This document shows, piece after piece, positions 35,819 to 44,618 of a DNA stretch of 57,203 nucleotides. The stretch spans positions 1 to 57,203 of the forward strand of contig NZ_JALPRS010000006.1 of NCBI RefSeq assembly GCF_023630255.1, in the 5' to 3' direction. Source of the stretch: Pontibacter deserti (lineage in GTDB: Bacteria; Bacteroidota; Bacteroidia; Cytophagales; Hymenobacteraceae). Below the pieces are notes generated by a model. That model did not search any database. It had not been told where the DNA came from and saw nothing but the letters and a program-made list of their open reading frames with translations. Position 1 is the first letter of the stretch, and each line of letters opens with the position of its first letter. The translations under genes were made by a program, and so were the position numbers.

Positions 35819-37765
35819 CTAATTCCGCTCCACCTGCAGCTTATTCTCGATCATACGGTTGTTGTACTGCTGGATGAAAGCTTTTACCCGGGTTTCCAGT
35901 TGCTGGCGCTTCTGAGGGAGTTTATCTTTCAGATCCTGTTTCAGCATTTGGTCCTGCTGGTAATTGTAGAGCGCTATGGTTTTGTTGCCATCAAACTGCA
36001 GTAACAGGTTACCTTCAATCCATTGGTACACGCCGGCATTGTAGCTTACAGCAAAATCCTGTGCTGTGGTATCCAGCATACTTTTACCGAAAGAGAAAAA
36101 TGGCTTGTTGTAATTCAGGTAACTAAGTATAGTCGGCATAATGTCTAGTTGCTGCACTACGCGTTGTTCCCTGCCTTTAAAAGCAGTATCTCCGGGAGCG
36201 TAAAACAGGATAGGAGCAGCAAAGGCACCCCAATCGGTATTATATTCCGGGTAATGGCGCGGGCTGCCGGCATGGTCGGCGGTTATTACGAACAGCGTGT
36301 TGTTATACCATGGCATTTTGCTGGCCTTCTCAAAGAATTTCTGCAATGCCATATCCGTATAGTTAATGCCCTGGAATAATGGCAGCGGACCTATCGCGAG
36401 TTTTCCTTTATAGCGTTCAGGTACTTTATAAGGGTGATGTGATGATAGCGTAAAAACAGTGCCCATGAACGGTTCCGGAAACTTGTTCAGCTTTTCGGCT
36501 GTGAACTGCAGAAACTCTTCATCCCAGATGCCCCACATGCCATCAAAATCAGCATCGTTGTTATACTCATCTTTGCCGTAGTATTCCTTCACGCCTATCA
36601 GGTTCATAAATGCTTTAAAACCCATCGAGCCGTTTGGGGCACCATGGAAAAAAGCTGTATGATATCCCTCAGCATGTAAGGTGCGAGGCAAGCTTGGTAA
36701 ATTATTGCTGGCGTAGGGCGTAAGCACAAAAGGCTCCTGGATACTCGGGATACTGGTAAGTATAGATGGCAGCGCATCAATAGATTTTTTGCCATTCGCA
36801 AAGGAGTGCCAGTATACTTTGCTATCCTGCATTAACTTATCCAGAAACGGAGTGAACGTTTGATAGCCGTTTTTGCCCAGCCTGCCTGGGTTGTAGCTGC
36901 CCATTGCTTCCTTGCCAAAGCTCTCCAGCACTATAATTACTACGTTCTTCTTTTGAAAGGTAGTTGTTGTAGCCGGTATATGAATTGGTGAATAAATAGC
37001 ATCCAGTTGCTGCTCAGTAAAATAATTTACTTTGCTATAGTTGTTTTTGCCTATAGTTCGGAGCATGGAGAAAGGCGTATTGAGCACCAGGTACATCTCG
37101 TTAGGCCGTTTCACGTATTCGCCGGCATTGCTTAATGTAATGGGGCGTGTACTGTGGGCAAACCCGCCTCGCATACCTGCAATAGCCAGAAAAACAGTTA
37201 AACCCATCAGGGCCATATGTCCCGGGTAATACAACCACGACGAAACGCGCGGAGGAGACTGCACCTTTACCTTGTTATAGAGCCAGACCATAAAACCCAG
37301 CAACAGGAACCATAGCAACGGAATGTACCAGAAATCAACTATAAAACTGGAAGCCAGCACACTGCCATTCTCGTTGGCAAACTCCTGTAATACGCTCCAG
37401 GTGGTGCGGCGCAGCGTAAAACGGTAATAAACAATATCAATTAAGTTAGCAGCCAGGGCAATGCTGTTGGTAACTATAAAAATATACTTCAGCAGTTTTT
37501 GGTAACCAGTGTTATACCTGAACCGGAACGGCAGCAGCATAAGCGCCATGAACAGCATGTTTGTGTACAGCACAGCTGACAGGTCGAAGCGCAGGCTGGC
37601 CAGCAACAAGTAAGTAAAGTCAGCTATACTTGTGGCTTCAAACAATGCCCTGTTAAAAACAAAGAACAAAATTCTGGCTATCGTATAAAGCAGCATCGAT
37701 AAACCGAGGTATATCGCAAGTGCTATATGCACATTCCGCCAGCTCTTTTTTATACTTGTTAACAT
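35819..37765 (-). CDS. LtaS-like alkaline phosphatase superfamily phosphotransferase
   Basis: A 648-residue inner-membrane protein: four to five N-terminal helices (to about residue 200) followed by a periplasmic sulfatase-fold domain. Metal/catalytic motifs include VIIVLESFGKEAMG, the nucleophile region ANGKKSIDALPSIL and VITADHAGSPR. In lipoteichoic acid synthase the nucleophile is Thr; here the equivalent position appears to be Ser (GKKS). Gram-negative members of this superfamily transfer phosphoglycerol or phosphoethanolamine to envelope glycans or lipids; the actual acceptor is unknown. The C-terminal 60 residues are charged and helical. Start ATG at 37765. Confidence 0.85.
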   Translation of the reverse strand: MLTSIKKSWRNVHIALAIYLGLSMLLYTIARILFFVFNRALFEATSIADFTYLLLASLRFDLSAVLYTNMLFMALMLLPFRFRYNTGYQKLLKYIFIVTNSIALAANLIDIVYYRFTLRRTTWSVLQEFANENGSVLASSFIVDFWYIPLLWFLLLGFMVWLYNKVKVQSPPRVSSWLYYPGHMALMGLTVFLAIAGMRGGFAHSTRPITLSNAGEYVKRPNEMYLVLNTPFSMLRTIGKNNYSKVNYFTEQQLDAIYSPIHIPATTTTFQKKNVVIIVLESFGKEAMGSYNPGRLGKNGYQTFTPFLDKLMQDSKVYWHSFANGKKSIDALPSILTSIPSIQEPFVLTPYASNNLPSLPRTLHAEGYHTAFFHGAPNGSMGFKAFMNLIGVKEYYGKDEYNNDADFDGMWGIWDEEFLQFTAEKLNKFPEPFMGTVFTLSSHHPYKVPERYKGKLAIGPLPLFQGINYTDMALQKFFEKASKMPWYNNTLFVITADHAGSPRHYPEYNTDWGAFAAPILFYAPGDTAFKGREQRVVQQLDIMPTILSYLNYNKPFFSFGKSMLDTTAQDFAVSYNAGVYQWIEGNLLLQFDGNKTIALYNYQQDQMLKQDLKDKLPQKRQQLETRVKAFIQQYNNRMIENKLQVERN

Positions 37766-37825
37766 TTAAATAGCAGATAGTGGGGTAGCGGCCTTTGTAA
37801 GACTATACACTACCGGAATAACTTG

Positions 37826-37833
37826 CAAAATTA
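37826..37833 (-). promoter_or_regulatory. possible -7 element for the LtaS-like gene
   Basis: CAAAATTA on plus reads TAATTTTG on minus, fitting TAnnTTTG. It would give a leader of about 55 bases. No clear -33 box. Confidence 0.35.
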
Positions 37834-37918
37834 GCCTATTTACACGAATAATGTGGAAGGTAAAAAGATAAAGTGCAGCCAGCAGGCTTAAGTCGTGGAC
37901 CTTATGAAACAAATGTTT

Positions 37919-37926
37919 TACCTTTG
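37919..37926 (+). promoter_or_regulatory. possible -7 element for the DUF4834 gene
   Basis: TACCTTTG fits TAnnTTTG. It lies about 120 bases upstream of the ATG at 38046, so the leader would be long; no clear -33 box. Confidence 0.35.
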
Positions 37927-38045
37927 CTGAAAATCGCTGGCAAACTGTCAGGTGCTAAACTTTTGGTAAGGTAGTTGTGTAGTATAAATGCACAGTTGCT
38001 ATACTTTACAGCCTTACGTTAGCCAGGCTAATAACTTAGAAATAA

Positions 38046-38318
38046 ATGATCAAGTTCATAATTATCACCATTCTCGTTATCCTGTTTATCAGATTGGTAG
38101 CGCCGGTACTGTTCCGTATTCTGTTAGGGATGTTCATTAAAAAGAGCATGCGTAACGGTACGTTTTTTACCAACATGCACCAGCAGCAGCGCCCGCAGCC
38201 AAACAGTAACAGCAATGGCAGAGCAAAAGGGGATATCAAAATAGACTATATACCGAATCAGCCGGATCGTAGAGATTTTAACGGTGGTGAGTATGTAGAT
38301 TATGAAGAAGTAAAATAA
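38046..38318 (+). CDS. DUF4834 family small membrane protein
   Basis: A 90-residue protein with one long N-terminal hydrophobic segment (about residues 2-33, IKFIIITILVILFIRLVAPV) and a soluble tail containing a Gln/Asn/Pro-rich stretch and the closing GDIKIDYIP...GGEYVDYEEVK, which is characteristic of DUF4834. Widespread in Bacteroidota; function unknown. Confidence 0.8.
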   Translation: MIKFIIITILVILFIRLVAPVLFRILLGMFIKKSMRNGTFFTNMHQQQRPQPNSNSNGRAKGDIKIDYIPNQPDRRDFNGGEYVDYEEVK

Positions 38319-38413
38319 GCCTTAAGTTATACTTGTAATTGTTTTCGCAGGCACGATACTTGTGAGCTGCTTTTTCTCTGAAATAATAGTTTATACTTAA
38401 TTAAAAGCAGTTT

Positions 38414-39337
38414 ATGCGGAAACATCTCTACCTCTATTTCTTTGCTGTTTTAATGGCAGGAGCTGTAGCAAGTTGTACAGCGCCACGTTCTGTTATCCAT
38501 TCGGGTAAGGTTACGCCAAAAGGCCAGTTTAAAGCCGGATTTAACATAGGCGGTAACATTGCCAGCGAACCAATTGCTCAACTCGACGACATTACCGAAG
38601 CCGCTGTAGATGCTATTGCCAACGACGAAGAAGTAGAATACAGCGAACAAATTGATGTAGCCTCTAAAGCGCTGGTGGCTTATTCCCTGGACCCCGTAGG
38701 TACTACGTTCGATTTTTACCTGCGCTATGGCTTGGCCGAGCGTGTAGATGTTGGGTATAAATATGCCACTGGTGTGCACGTCTTCGATGCCATGTACCAG
38801 TTTATGGGCCCAACCGGCACCCCCGAGAACCCTGGCGTAGGCGATTGGTATGGCAGTGTAGGCTTACAGTACTCAGGGCAAAGCTCAGATATTTTCGATA
38901 AACTATACATAAACAAGCTGATTCCGATTTTCGAATTTTCAGCCACGCGCCGCGACATAGTTATTCCGTTGGTGTTCAGTAAATCGTTTGGCCCGGAAGA
39001 AGAGATCGGTAACATTTCGTTTGGCCCGGTTTATAACCACACATTTATAAAGTATGGCTTTGAGCCAAGCCGCATTGTAAAAGATGTTGGTGGCGAAAAG
39101 GTACCCGTAGAAGGTGTGTATGCGAAGAAGAATTTCCCATCGTTTGGCTTTTTCGTGAATGGTAAGATAGGCTTTAAATATGTGTATGTGCTGCCATCGC
39201 TAACCATGTATTACCAGAACTATGGTACTTACGATTTCCTGGAAGGTAAGCAATTTGAGTTCTCAGGTATAACTGTTATTCCATCTATTGGCTTGCAGGC
39301 AAACTTTGGCAGCGGCCGTGGTGGCAGATCGAGGTAA
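38414..39337 (+). CDS. outer-membrane-type lipoprotein with predicted beta-barrel
   Basis: A 307-residue protein with a lipoprotein signal (lipobox VASC, Cys21). The mature protein alternates aromatic/hydrophobic strands such as TTFDFYLRYGLAERVDVGYKY, WYGSVGLQYSG, NISFGPVYNHTF and KIGFKYVYVLPSLTMYYQNYG, ending in a strand FSGITVIPSIGLQANFG; this is the pattern of a small outer membrane beta-barrel. No known family recognised. Single gene with its own terminator. Confidence 0.7.
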   Translation: MRKHLYLYFFAVLMAGAVASCTAPRSVIHSGKVTPKGQFKAGFNIGGNIASEPIAQLDDITEAAVDAIANDEEVEYSEQIDVASKALVAYSLDPVGTTFDFYLRYGLAERVDVGYKYATGVHVFDAMYQFMGPTGTPENPGVGDWYGSVGLQYSGQSSDIFDKLYINKLIPIFEFSATRRDIVIPLVFSKSFGPEEEIGNISFGPVYNHTFIKYGFEPSRIVKDVGGEKVPVEGVYAKKNFPSFGFFVNGKIGFKYVYVLPSLTMYYQNYGTYDFLEGKQFEFSGITVIPSIGLQANFGSGRGGRSR

Positions 39338-39357
39338 ACTATAAACTACCAACTATA

Positions 39358-39397
39358 AAAAGCGGCAGAAGCAGGTATAAATGCTTCTGCCGCTTTT
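39358..39397 (+). terminator. terminator of the lipoprotein gene
   Basis: A 16-bp perfect stem, AAAAGCGGCAGAAGCA (39358-39373) with TGCTTCTGCCGCTTTT (39382-39397), followed by GTTTTTATAC. Confidence 0.9.
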
Positions 39398-39509
39398 GTT
39401 TTTATACTTCAGTTAGATGTTTTAAAGGCTGCATCTGCACAACTTCATAATGCAGAAATAAAATAAATGTCATATCTTTCAAGCTCTATATTGACGCATC
39501 TAAACAGAT

Positions 39510-41960
39510 ATGACAGCTTCTATTAACTTTAAGCGCGATGTATTACCTCACCTGATCGCGGTTCTTGTTTTCTTATTACTTACAGTAGTGTATTTTGCCC
39601 CGGTCGTGTTCGAAGACAAAGGCATGGCACAGCACGATATCCTGCAGTTCAGGGGCGGTGCCCAGGAAATAATGCAGCACCGCGAAAAGACCGGCGAGGA
39701 AGCCCTCTGGACAAACTCGATGTTCGGTGGAATGCCTTCTTACCTGATCAATACCCGTTATCCCGGCGATCTTTCAGGCGTGATTCATACAGTGCTTTCG
39801 CTTAACCTGCCGGCTATGGCGGGTAACATATTTGTAACGCTGCTTTGCGGATACATACTTTTAGTTGTGCTGGGCATGAACTCGTGGCTGGCTATAGTTG
39901 GTGCCATTGCGTTTGGCTTCACGTCTTATAATATCATCATCCTGGAGGCAGGCCATAATACCAAATCCCTGACTATAGCTTACATACCAATGGTTTTGGC
40001 CGGATTATTCTATGCCTTGCGTAAGAATCTGTGGTTGGGAGCCGCGCTGTTTGCATTGGGCCTAACACTGAACCTGCACTTCAACCATCTGCAGATGACC
40101 TATTATATGTTGTTACTGGTGATTGTTTTTGCAGTAGTAGAGATCATTTATGCAGTTAAGAACGGAACTATAGTTGAGTTGCTGAAGCGTGGTTCGGTGC
40201 TGTTGCTGGCCGCTGTACTGGCTGTAGGCGTAAACTTTGGCCGACTAGCTACCACAGCCGAATACAGCAAGTATAGCATCCGGGGTAAATCAGAATTAAC
40301 TGTACCAAACAGCGGCGACAAAACCAGCAGCGGCCTTGACAGAGAATATGCCTTTAACTGGAGCTATGGTGTTTCTGAAACTATGACACTGCTTATACCT
40401 GATTTTTACGGTGGCAGCAGCTCTAATAAAAGTTTAGATAAAGATTCCGAGACATTCAAAGCCTTTTTGGGTATGGGTGCGCAGCCGGTGCAGGCCGAGC
40501 AGATTATGGGCCAGGGTATACCAACTTACTGGGGCGATCAGCCACTTGTTAGCGGGCCTGTTTATGTAGGTGCAATTATCTGCTTCCTATTTGTGCTGGG
40601 CCTGTTTATAGTTGACCGCCGCTGGACAAGCTGGCTTGTTGCTGGAACTATACTTTCGCTGATGCTGGCCTGGGGACATAACTTCTCTGCGTTCAACTAT
40701 TTTATGTTCGATTACTTTCCGGCTTACAATAAGTTCAGGGCGGTTTCGTCGGCGTTGGTGATTGCGCAGATAACCATCCCGTTGCTGGCGATGCTGGCCC
40801 TTTGGAGACTTTTCCGCGACCGCGATACCATTAAAGAACTGGATAGAAAACTACTGATGGCTGGCGGCATTACCGGCGGTATCTGTTTACTGGTTTGGTT
40901 GCTGGGCGGTATGGCCAGTTTCTCATCGCCGGTTGATGCACAACTGCTGCAGGCACAGTTTCCGGTTGATGCTATTCGTGCTGACAGAGAAAGTATGATG
41001 AAGTCTGACGCGTTCCGCTCGCTTGTATTTATACTTCTGGCGCTGGCAATTTTATACTTCTATGTTAAAAACAAATTGTCTGCAACTATAGCCATTGCGG
41101 GTGTAGGTGTGTTAGTGCTGGTCGACCTTTGGACAGTTGATAAGCGTTACCTCGAAAGCGATGATTTTAAGCCACAGGTAATTACAAACTATTTTAAACC
41201 AACACCGGCCGATAAACTGATTCTGGAAGATAAGAATCCGGAGAGAGGTTTAAGTTATCGTGTGATCGATATGACCAATCCGTTTAACAGCGCACGAGCA
41301 TCATACTTCCATAAAAATGTAGGTGGTTACCACGGAGCAAAGCTGCGCCGTTACCAGGATGTAATTGACCGTCATATTTCACAAAATAACCTGGAAGTGC
41401 TGCGTATGCTGAACACCCGCTATGCTATTACCGGTGACGAAAGACAGCCTGTGCAGCGTGTGCCGGGAGCTCTTGGCAATGCCTGGTTTATTCAGGAAAT
41501 TCAGAAAGTAAGCACACCGGATGCCGAACTGGAAGCTTTAACAGGTTTTGATGCCGGAACAACTGCTGTAGTGGATGTAACTAAGTTCCCAGTACAGGAG
41601 CAGAAGTATACTGCAGCCAATGCAACTATAAAGCTTACCACTTACGAGCCTGATTATCTGAAATATGAATACCAGACAGCGAATGCAGGTTTTGTGGTAT
41701 TCTCTGAAATATATTATGAAGCAGGCTGGCAGGCTTATTTAGATGGCAAACCGGTAGACCACTTACGTGCAAACTATATTCTGCGTGCCATGCAGGTTCC
41801 GGCAGGTAAACATACCATCGAGTTCCGCTTCGAGCCAAAGACTTATACTATTGGTAACACTGTTTCGCTAGTTTCTTCTATTATCCTGTTACTGGTAATT
41901 GCAGGTGCCATTGCCTATGGTTTCAAGAAGAAGGAAAGAGAGGAAGCAATAGCAGTTTAA
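39510..41960 (+). CDS. YfhO family multi-pass membrane protein
   Basis: An 816-residue integral membrane protein with about 12-13 helices and the YfhO N-terminal pattern: helix, then APVVFEDKGMAQHDILQFRGGAQEI and ALWTNSMFGGMPSYLI. The C-terminal ~200 residues form a soluble periplasmic domain with VVFSEIYYEAGWQAYLDGKPV and LRANYILRAMQVPAGKHTIEFRF, as usual for the family, and a last helix. YfhO in Gram-positives glycosylates lipoteichoic acid; in Bacteroidota the family probably adds sugars to envelope polymers or lipids (inference). Two degenerate TGTCAT repeats follow the gene. Confidence 0.88.
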   Translation: MTASINFKRDVLPHLIAVLVFLLLTVVYFAPVVFEDKGMAQHDILQFRGGAQEIMQHREKTGEEALWTNSMFGGMPSYLINTRYPGDLSGVIHTVLSLNLPAMAGNIFVTLLCGYILLVVLGMNSWLAIVGAIAFGFTSYNIIILEAGHNTKSLTIAYIPMVLAGLFYALRKNLWLGAALFALGLTLNLHFNHLQMTYYMLLLVIVFAVVEIIYAVKNGTIVELLKRGSVLLLAAVLAVGVNFGRLATTAEYSKYSIRGKSELTVPNSGDKTSSGLDREYAFNWSYGVSETMTLLIPDFYGGSSSNKSLDKDSETFKAFLGMGAQPVQAEQIMGQGIPTYWGDQPLVSGPVYVGAIICFLFVLGLFIVDRRWTSWLVAGTILSLMLAWGHNFSAFNYFMFDYFPAYNKFRAVSSALVIAQITIPLLAMLALWRLFRDRDTIKELDRKLLMAGGITGGICLLVWLLGGMASFSSPVDAQLLQAQFPVDAIRADRESMMKSDAFRSLVFILLALAILYFYVKNKLSATIAIAGVGVLVLVDLWTVDKRYLESDDFKPQVITNYFKPTPADKLILEDKNPERGLSYRVIDMTNPFNSARASYFHKNVGGYHGAKLRRYQDVIDRHISQNNLEVLRMLNTRYAITGDERQPVQRVPGALGNAWFIQEIQKVSTPDAELEALTGFDAGTTAVVDVTKFPVQEQKYTAANATIKLTTYEPDYLKYEYQTANAGFVVFSEIYYEAGWQAYLDGKPVDHLRANYILRAMQVPAGKHTIEFRFEPKTYTIGNTVSLVSSIILLLVIAGAIAYGFKKKEREEAIAV

Positions 41961-41969
41961 TTCAGACGC

Positions 41970-42038
41970 TGTCATCTCAAACAGAGTGAGAGATCTGTCT
42001 TAAATTCTGAATAGGTTTCTCCTTGTGTCGAAATGACA
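41970..42038. repeat. inverted pair of TGTCAT hairpin repeats
   Basis: A plus-strand copy at 41970-41996 has arms ATCTC/GAGAT. A minus-strand copy at 42013-42038 reads TGTCATTTCGACACAAGGAG then AAACCT, with arms ATTTC/GAAAC. Together with the pair at 34959-35024 this makes four copies of one family. The pair sits between the YfhO stop and its terminator. Confidence 0.65.
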
Positions 42039-42058
42039 TTTGAGAATATTAAAACTAT

Positions 42059-42091
42059 AAAAGCCCCGACTATAAAAAAGCCGGGGCTTTT
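42059..42091 (+). terminator. terminator after YfhO
   Basis: AAAAGCCCCG (42059-42068) pairs with CGGGGCTTTT (42082-42091). It ends only 15 bases before the next ATG at 42107, so the next gene's promoter must overlap it or lie within the stem region. Confidence 0.78.
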
Positions 42092-42106
42092 GCGTACTTA
42101 TACTTT

Positions 42107-43006
42107 ATGCAGGCACCCTTACAGCAGCTACAACATCCGCTTTTGCAGGAGCACGAACTTACACTTTGGGTGAAGCGCGAAGACCTGCTGCATCCGCATA
42201 TTTCGGGTAATAAGTGGCGAAAGCTGAAGTATAACCTGCAGGAAGCAAAGGCACAGGTCAAAGAAACTATACTTACGTTCGGGGGAGCTTACTCTAACCA
42301 CATTGCAGCCACAGCCGCCGCAGGTGCAGAGTTTGGTTTTAAAACCATAGGCATTATTCGGGGCGAAGAGCATTTGCCCCTGAACCCTACGTTGCAATTT
42401 GCCACACAACAAGGAATGGAGCTGCAGTACATTTCCCGCGAAGCTTACCGCCAAAAGAACGAACCTGCATTTTTAACTGAACTGGCCACCAAGTATAACC
42501 AGCCTTACATTGTTCCGGAAGGTGGTACCAACCAACTGGCCGTAAAAGGCTGCACCGAAATTATAGAGGATATACCTATAGATTTTGATGTGATCTGCTG
42601 CGCAAGCGGTACGGGCGGAACTATAGCCGGCATTATTGCAGGCTTGGCAGGAGAGAGGCAGGTGTTGGGCTTTCCGGCCCTAAAAGGTGGCGCATTTCTG
42701 AAAGAAGAGATTGAGCAACTGGTTTATACTTATAGCGGGCAGCATTATCAAAACTGGCAACTCATTACCGATTATCATTTTGGTGGTTATGCTAAAATTA
42801 AGCCGGAATTGTTAGAGTTTATCCGGGAGTTTCAGGAGCAGCACCAGATTCCGCTGGAGCCGGTGTATACCGGTAAAATGTTTTATGGTATATTCGATCT
42901 GATCTCAAAAGGTTACTTCCCGAAAGGCACACGCATTGTAGCCGTGCATACAGGTGGTTTGCAGGGCAACGCCGGTTTCGCGGAGCGGTTAGGAATTAAA
43001 GTATAG
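42107..43006 (+). CDS. ACC deaminase/D-cysteine desulfhydrase family PLP enzyme
   Basis: A 299-residue PLP-dependent enzyme of fold type II. The cofactor lysine is K36 in HISGNKWRKL. GGAYSNHIAATAAAG and the phosphate-binding SGTGGTIAG are intact, as is HTGGLQGNAG at the C-terminus. In E. coli the related DcyD degrades D-cysteine to pyruvate, sulfide and ammonia; family members described as 1-aminocyclopropane-1-carboxylate deaminases act on ACC. Sequence alone does not separate these. The length is slightly shorter than typical 330-residue members. The TATACTTTATG overlapping the start suggests a very short leader. Confidence 0.85.
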   Translation: MQAPLQQLQHPLLQEHELTLWVKREDLLHPHISGNKWRKLKYNLQEAKAQVKETILTFGGAYSNHIAATAAAGAEFGFKTIGIIRGEEHLPLNPTLQFATQQGMELQYISREAYRQKNEPAFLTELATKYNQPYIVPEGGTNQLAVKGCTEIIEDIPIDFDVICCASGTGGTIAGIIAGLAGERQVLGFPALKGGAFLKEEIEQLVYTYSGQHYQNWQLITDYHFGGYAKIKPELLEFIREFQEQHQIPLEPVYTGKMFYGIFDLISKGYFPKGTRIVAVHTGGLQGNAGFAERLGIKV

Positions 43007-43086
43007 CCATTACCAGAAACAGTTTTTGTAACTATAAGTATACTTGCAGAGTTTTTATCCTGAAAGATAATCTTCTCAAAAGTGAA

Positions 43087-43192
43087 TCATCCCCCTGCCC
43101 CCTTCAAAGGGGGACACTCACAGTGCGTAATTCTAAAACTATAGTTTTACGTTATCTGAAAAAGTCCCCCTTTGAAGGGGGCAGGGGGATGA
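43087..43192. repeat. MITE-like nested inverted repeat
   Basis: Arms at 43087-43115 and 43164-43192 are exact reverse complements over 29 bases (C-run/G-run sequence containing CCCCTTCAAAGGGG-type core). The 48-base centre contains the 16-base perfect palindrome TAAAACTATAGTTTTA at 43134-43149. Each arm itself can fold (CCCCCTTTGAAGGGGG). The element lies wholly between two plus-strand genes. Confidence 0.8.
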
Positions 43193-43235
43193 CAACATCA
43201 GGAGACTTTTGTAACAAAACTTAACCTAAGCACCA

Positions 43236-43862
43236 ATGCCCTTACTCCGACTTCTGATTCGACTGCTCCCCTGGGTACTTGTGATCGTGGCTAGTGTGTT
43301 TATCTGGCGCAGCTTTAAAGATCTTTTTAAAGACGAAGAAGAGCCTGCTATTTCGGTGACCTATAATACGATACTTACGTCGGTAGAAGAGCTGGGCAAA
43401 ATGGAGCTGGTGCGCTATAATTTTAAGGATGTGGTGGAGTATGAAAAGGAGGTGTCGCGGTATATACCTAACTCTAAAGTAGTACTGATTGTGGCCGGCG
43501 AAGCAGTAGGCTGCGTGGATTTTACCAAACTGGAGCCCGGCGATATTGTATTTGAAGGCGACTCTATCGTTCAGATTGCCTTACCCGAGCCCGAGCTTTG
43601 CTACTATAAAGTAGACCATAGTCAATCCAAAGTTTTCAGTAAAGAGAACACGTATTTCCAGGATGCTGAACTGGTGGAAGAAAGCTACAAATATGCTGAG
43701 CAAAACGTAAAAAGAGCCGCCCTTAACTCCGGTATACTTCGCCAGACGCAGGTAAACGCCGAAAAAATTCTGAAACCGATGCTGGAAGAAATTACGGGTA
43801 AGCGCGTGGTGCTTATACCGCAACGCCGCATCCAGAACCCGGAAATGCCCCGCAAACTATAG
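43236..43862 (+). CDS. DUF4230 domain membrane-anchored protein
   Basis: A 208-residue protein with one N-terminal membrane helix (about residues 6-26, LIRLLPWVLVIVASVFIWRSF). The rest matches DUF4230: ILTSVEELGKMELVRYNFKDVVEYEK, VLIVAGEAVGCVDFTKLEPGDI, IVQIALPEPELCYYKVDHSQSKV and a helical tail with AEKILKPMLEEITGK. DUF4230 resembles a prohibitin/SPFH-like strand-helix arrangement in outline, but its function is unknown. Preceded by the inverted-repeat element at 43087-43192. Confidence 0.82.
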   Translation: MPLLRLLIRLLPWVLVIVASVFIWRSFKDLFKDEEEPAISVTYNTILTSVEELGKMELVRYNFKDVVEYEKEVSRYIPNSKVVLIVAGEAVGCVDFTKLEPGDIVFEGDSIVQIALPEPELCYYKVDHSQSKVFSKENTYFQDAELVEESYKYAEQNVKRAALNSGILRQTQVNAEKILKPMLEEITGKRVVLIPQRRIQNPEMPRKL

Positions 43863-43934
43863 CTAAGTTAAAATGCTTAGGGCAGTTGAGTTTGTGTGGG
43901 CTTAGTAGATGTAAATTGTAGCCGATAAAAGGGG

Positions 43935-44618
43935 CTATTTCTTCTTTCTTCTGTCGTCGTAGAACCTGACAGGCAAAGTAAACCGCACAGGTACTTTCTT
44001 TCCATCCTGTATGCTAGGATAAAACTCCAGGAGTTTAACTACTCTGAGTGCTTCCTTGTCTGCTTCCTCCGAAAGGCCTTTCACTATATTTGGTTCGGTT
44101 ACAGTACCGGTTGTATCAATAACAAAAGAAGTGACCACTAGTCCATTTATACTTTCTTCAAAAGGATACTGTAAATTCTTTTGTATGAAGTCAAGCATGC
44201 CCTGTTCACCTCCATGTTTGTACACAGGATGAGTTGCCTGTATTATACCAAATAACTGTTCAGACTGGGCTTTATCATGGCTGCGGTTACTATTGGTGTT
44301 ATCAACCGCTTGAGCCTGCAAATCTCTGCTAAAAGCACTAAACCCGAGTGCTAACAGCAAACTGGCAGCAACACGGTTGAAGTTAAAAAACTTTGGGCTT
44401 ATAGTGTCAGACAGTTGAGACGGAAGAAAACACCCGCATACTTGCCCTTCTTTTTCCAGTGCCTGATGCAGTTCATTCATACCCTTGCTCGTGAAATCAA
44501 TTACTGTTTTATCACAAGCTGAGCAGTACCTGCCACTAGAGCAAGGTCGCATGGCACCCCAATCTTTATCACATGCAAAAGAAAGGCTGATGTTTTCTAT
44601 TGGCGTTTTCTTATTCAT
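43935..44618 (-). CDS. TonB-domain protein with N-terminal Cys cluster
   Basis: A 227-residue protein starting at ATG 44618. The first ~85 residues are a cysteine-bearing module: CDKDWGAMRPCSSGRYCSACDKTVIDFT, then VCGCFLPSQL, a pattern seen at the N-terminus of many Bacteroidota membrane proteins and possibly metal-binding. A membrane helix follows at about residues 83-103 (VAASLLLALGFSAFSRDLQA), then a TonB-like C-terminal domain (LDFIQKNLQYPFEESINGLVVTSFVIDTTGTV...RVVKLLEFYPSIQDGKKVPVRFTLPVRF). It could transmit proton-motive force to an outer-membrane receptor or act in signalling. Its ATG overlaps the stop of the PLDc_N gene by four bases (ATGA). Confidence 0.85.
   Translation of the reverse strand: MNKKTPIENISLSFACDKDWGAMRPCSSGRYCSACDKTVIDFTSKGMNELHQALEKEGQVCGCFLPSQLSDTISPKFFNFNRVAASLLLALGFSAFSRDLQAQAVDNTNSNRSHDKAQSEQLFGIIQATHPVYKHGGEQGMLDFIQKNLQYPFEESINGLVVTSFVIDTTGTVTEPNIVKGLSEEADKEALRVVKLLEFYPSIQDGKKVPVRFTLPVRFYDDRRKKK

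Noticed and set aside
43087..43192. CRISPR array or attachment site
   Set aside because: Only two arms, inverted rather than direct, with no spacers, cas genes or integrase.
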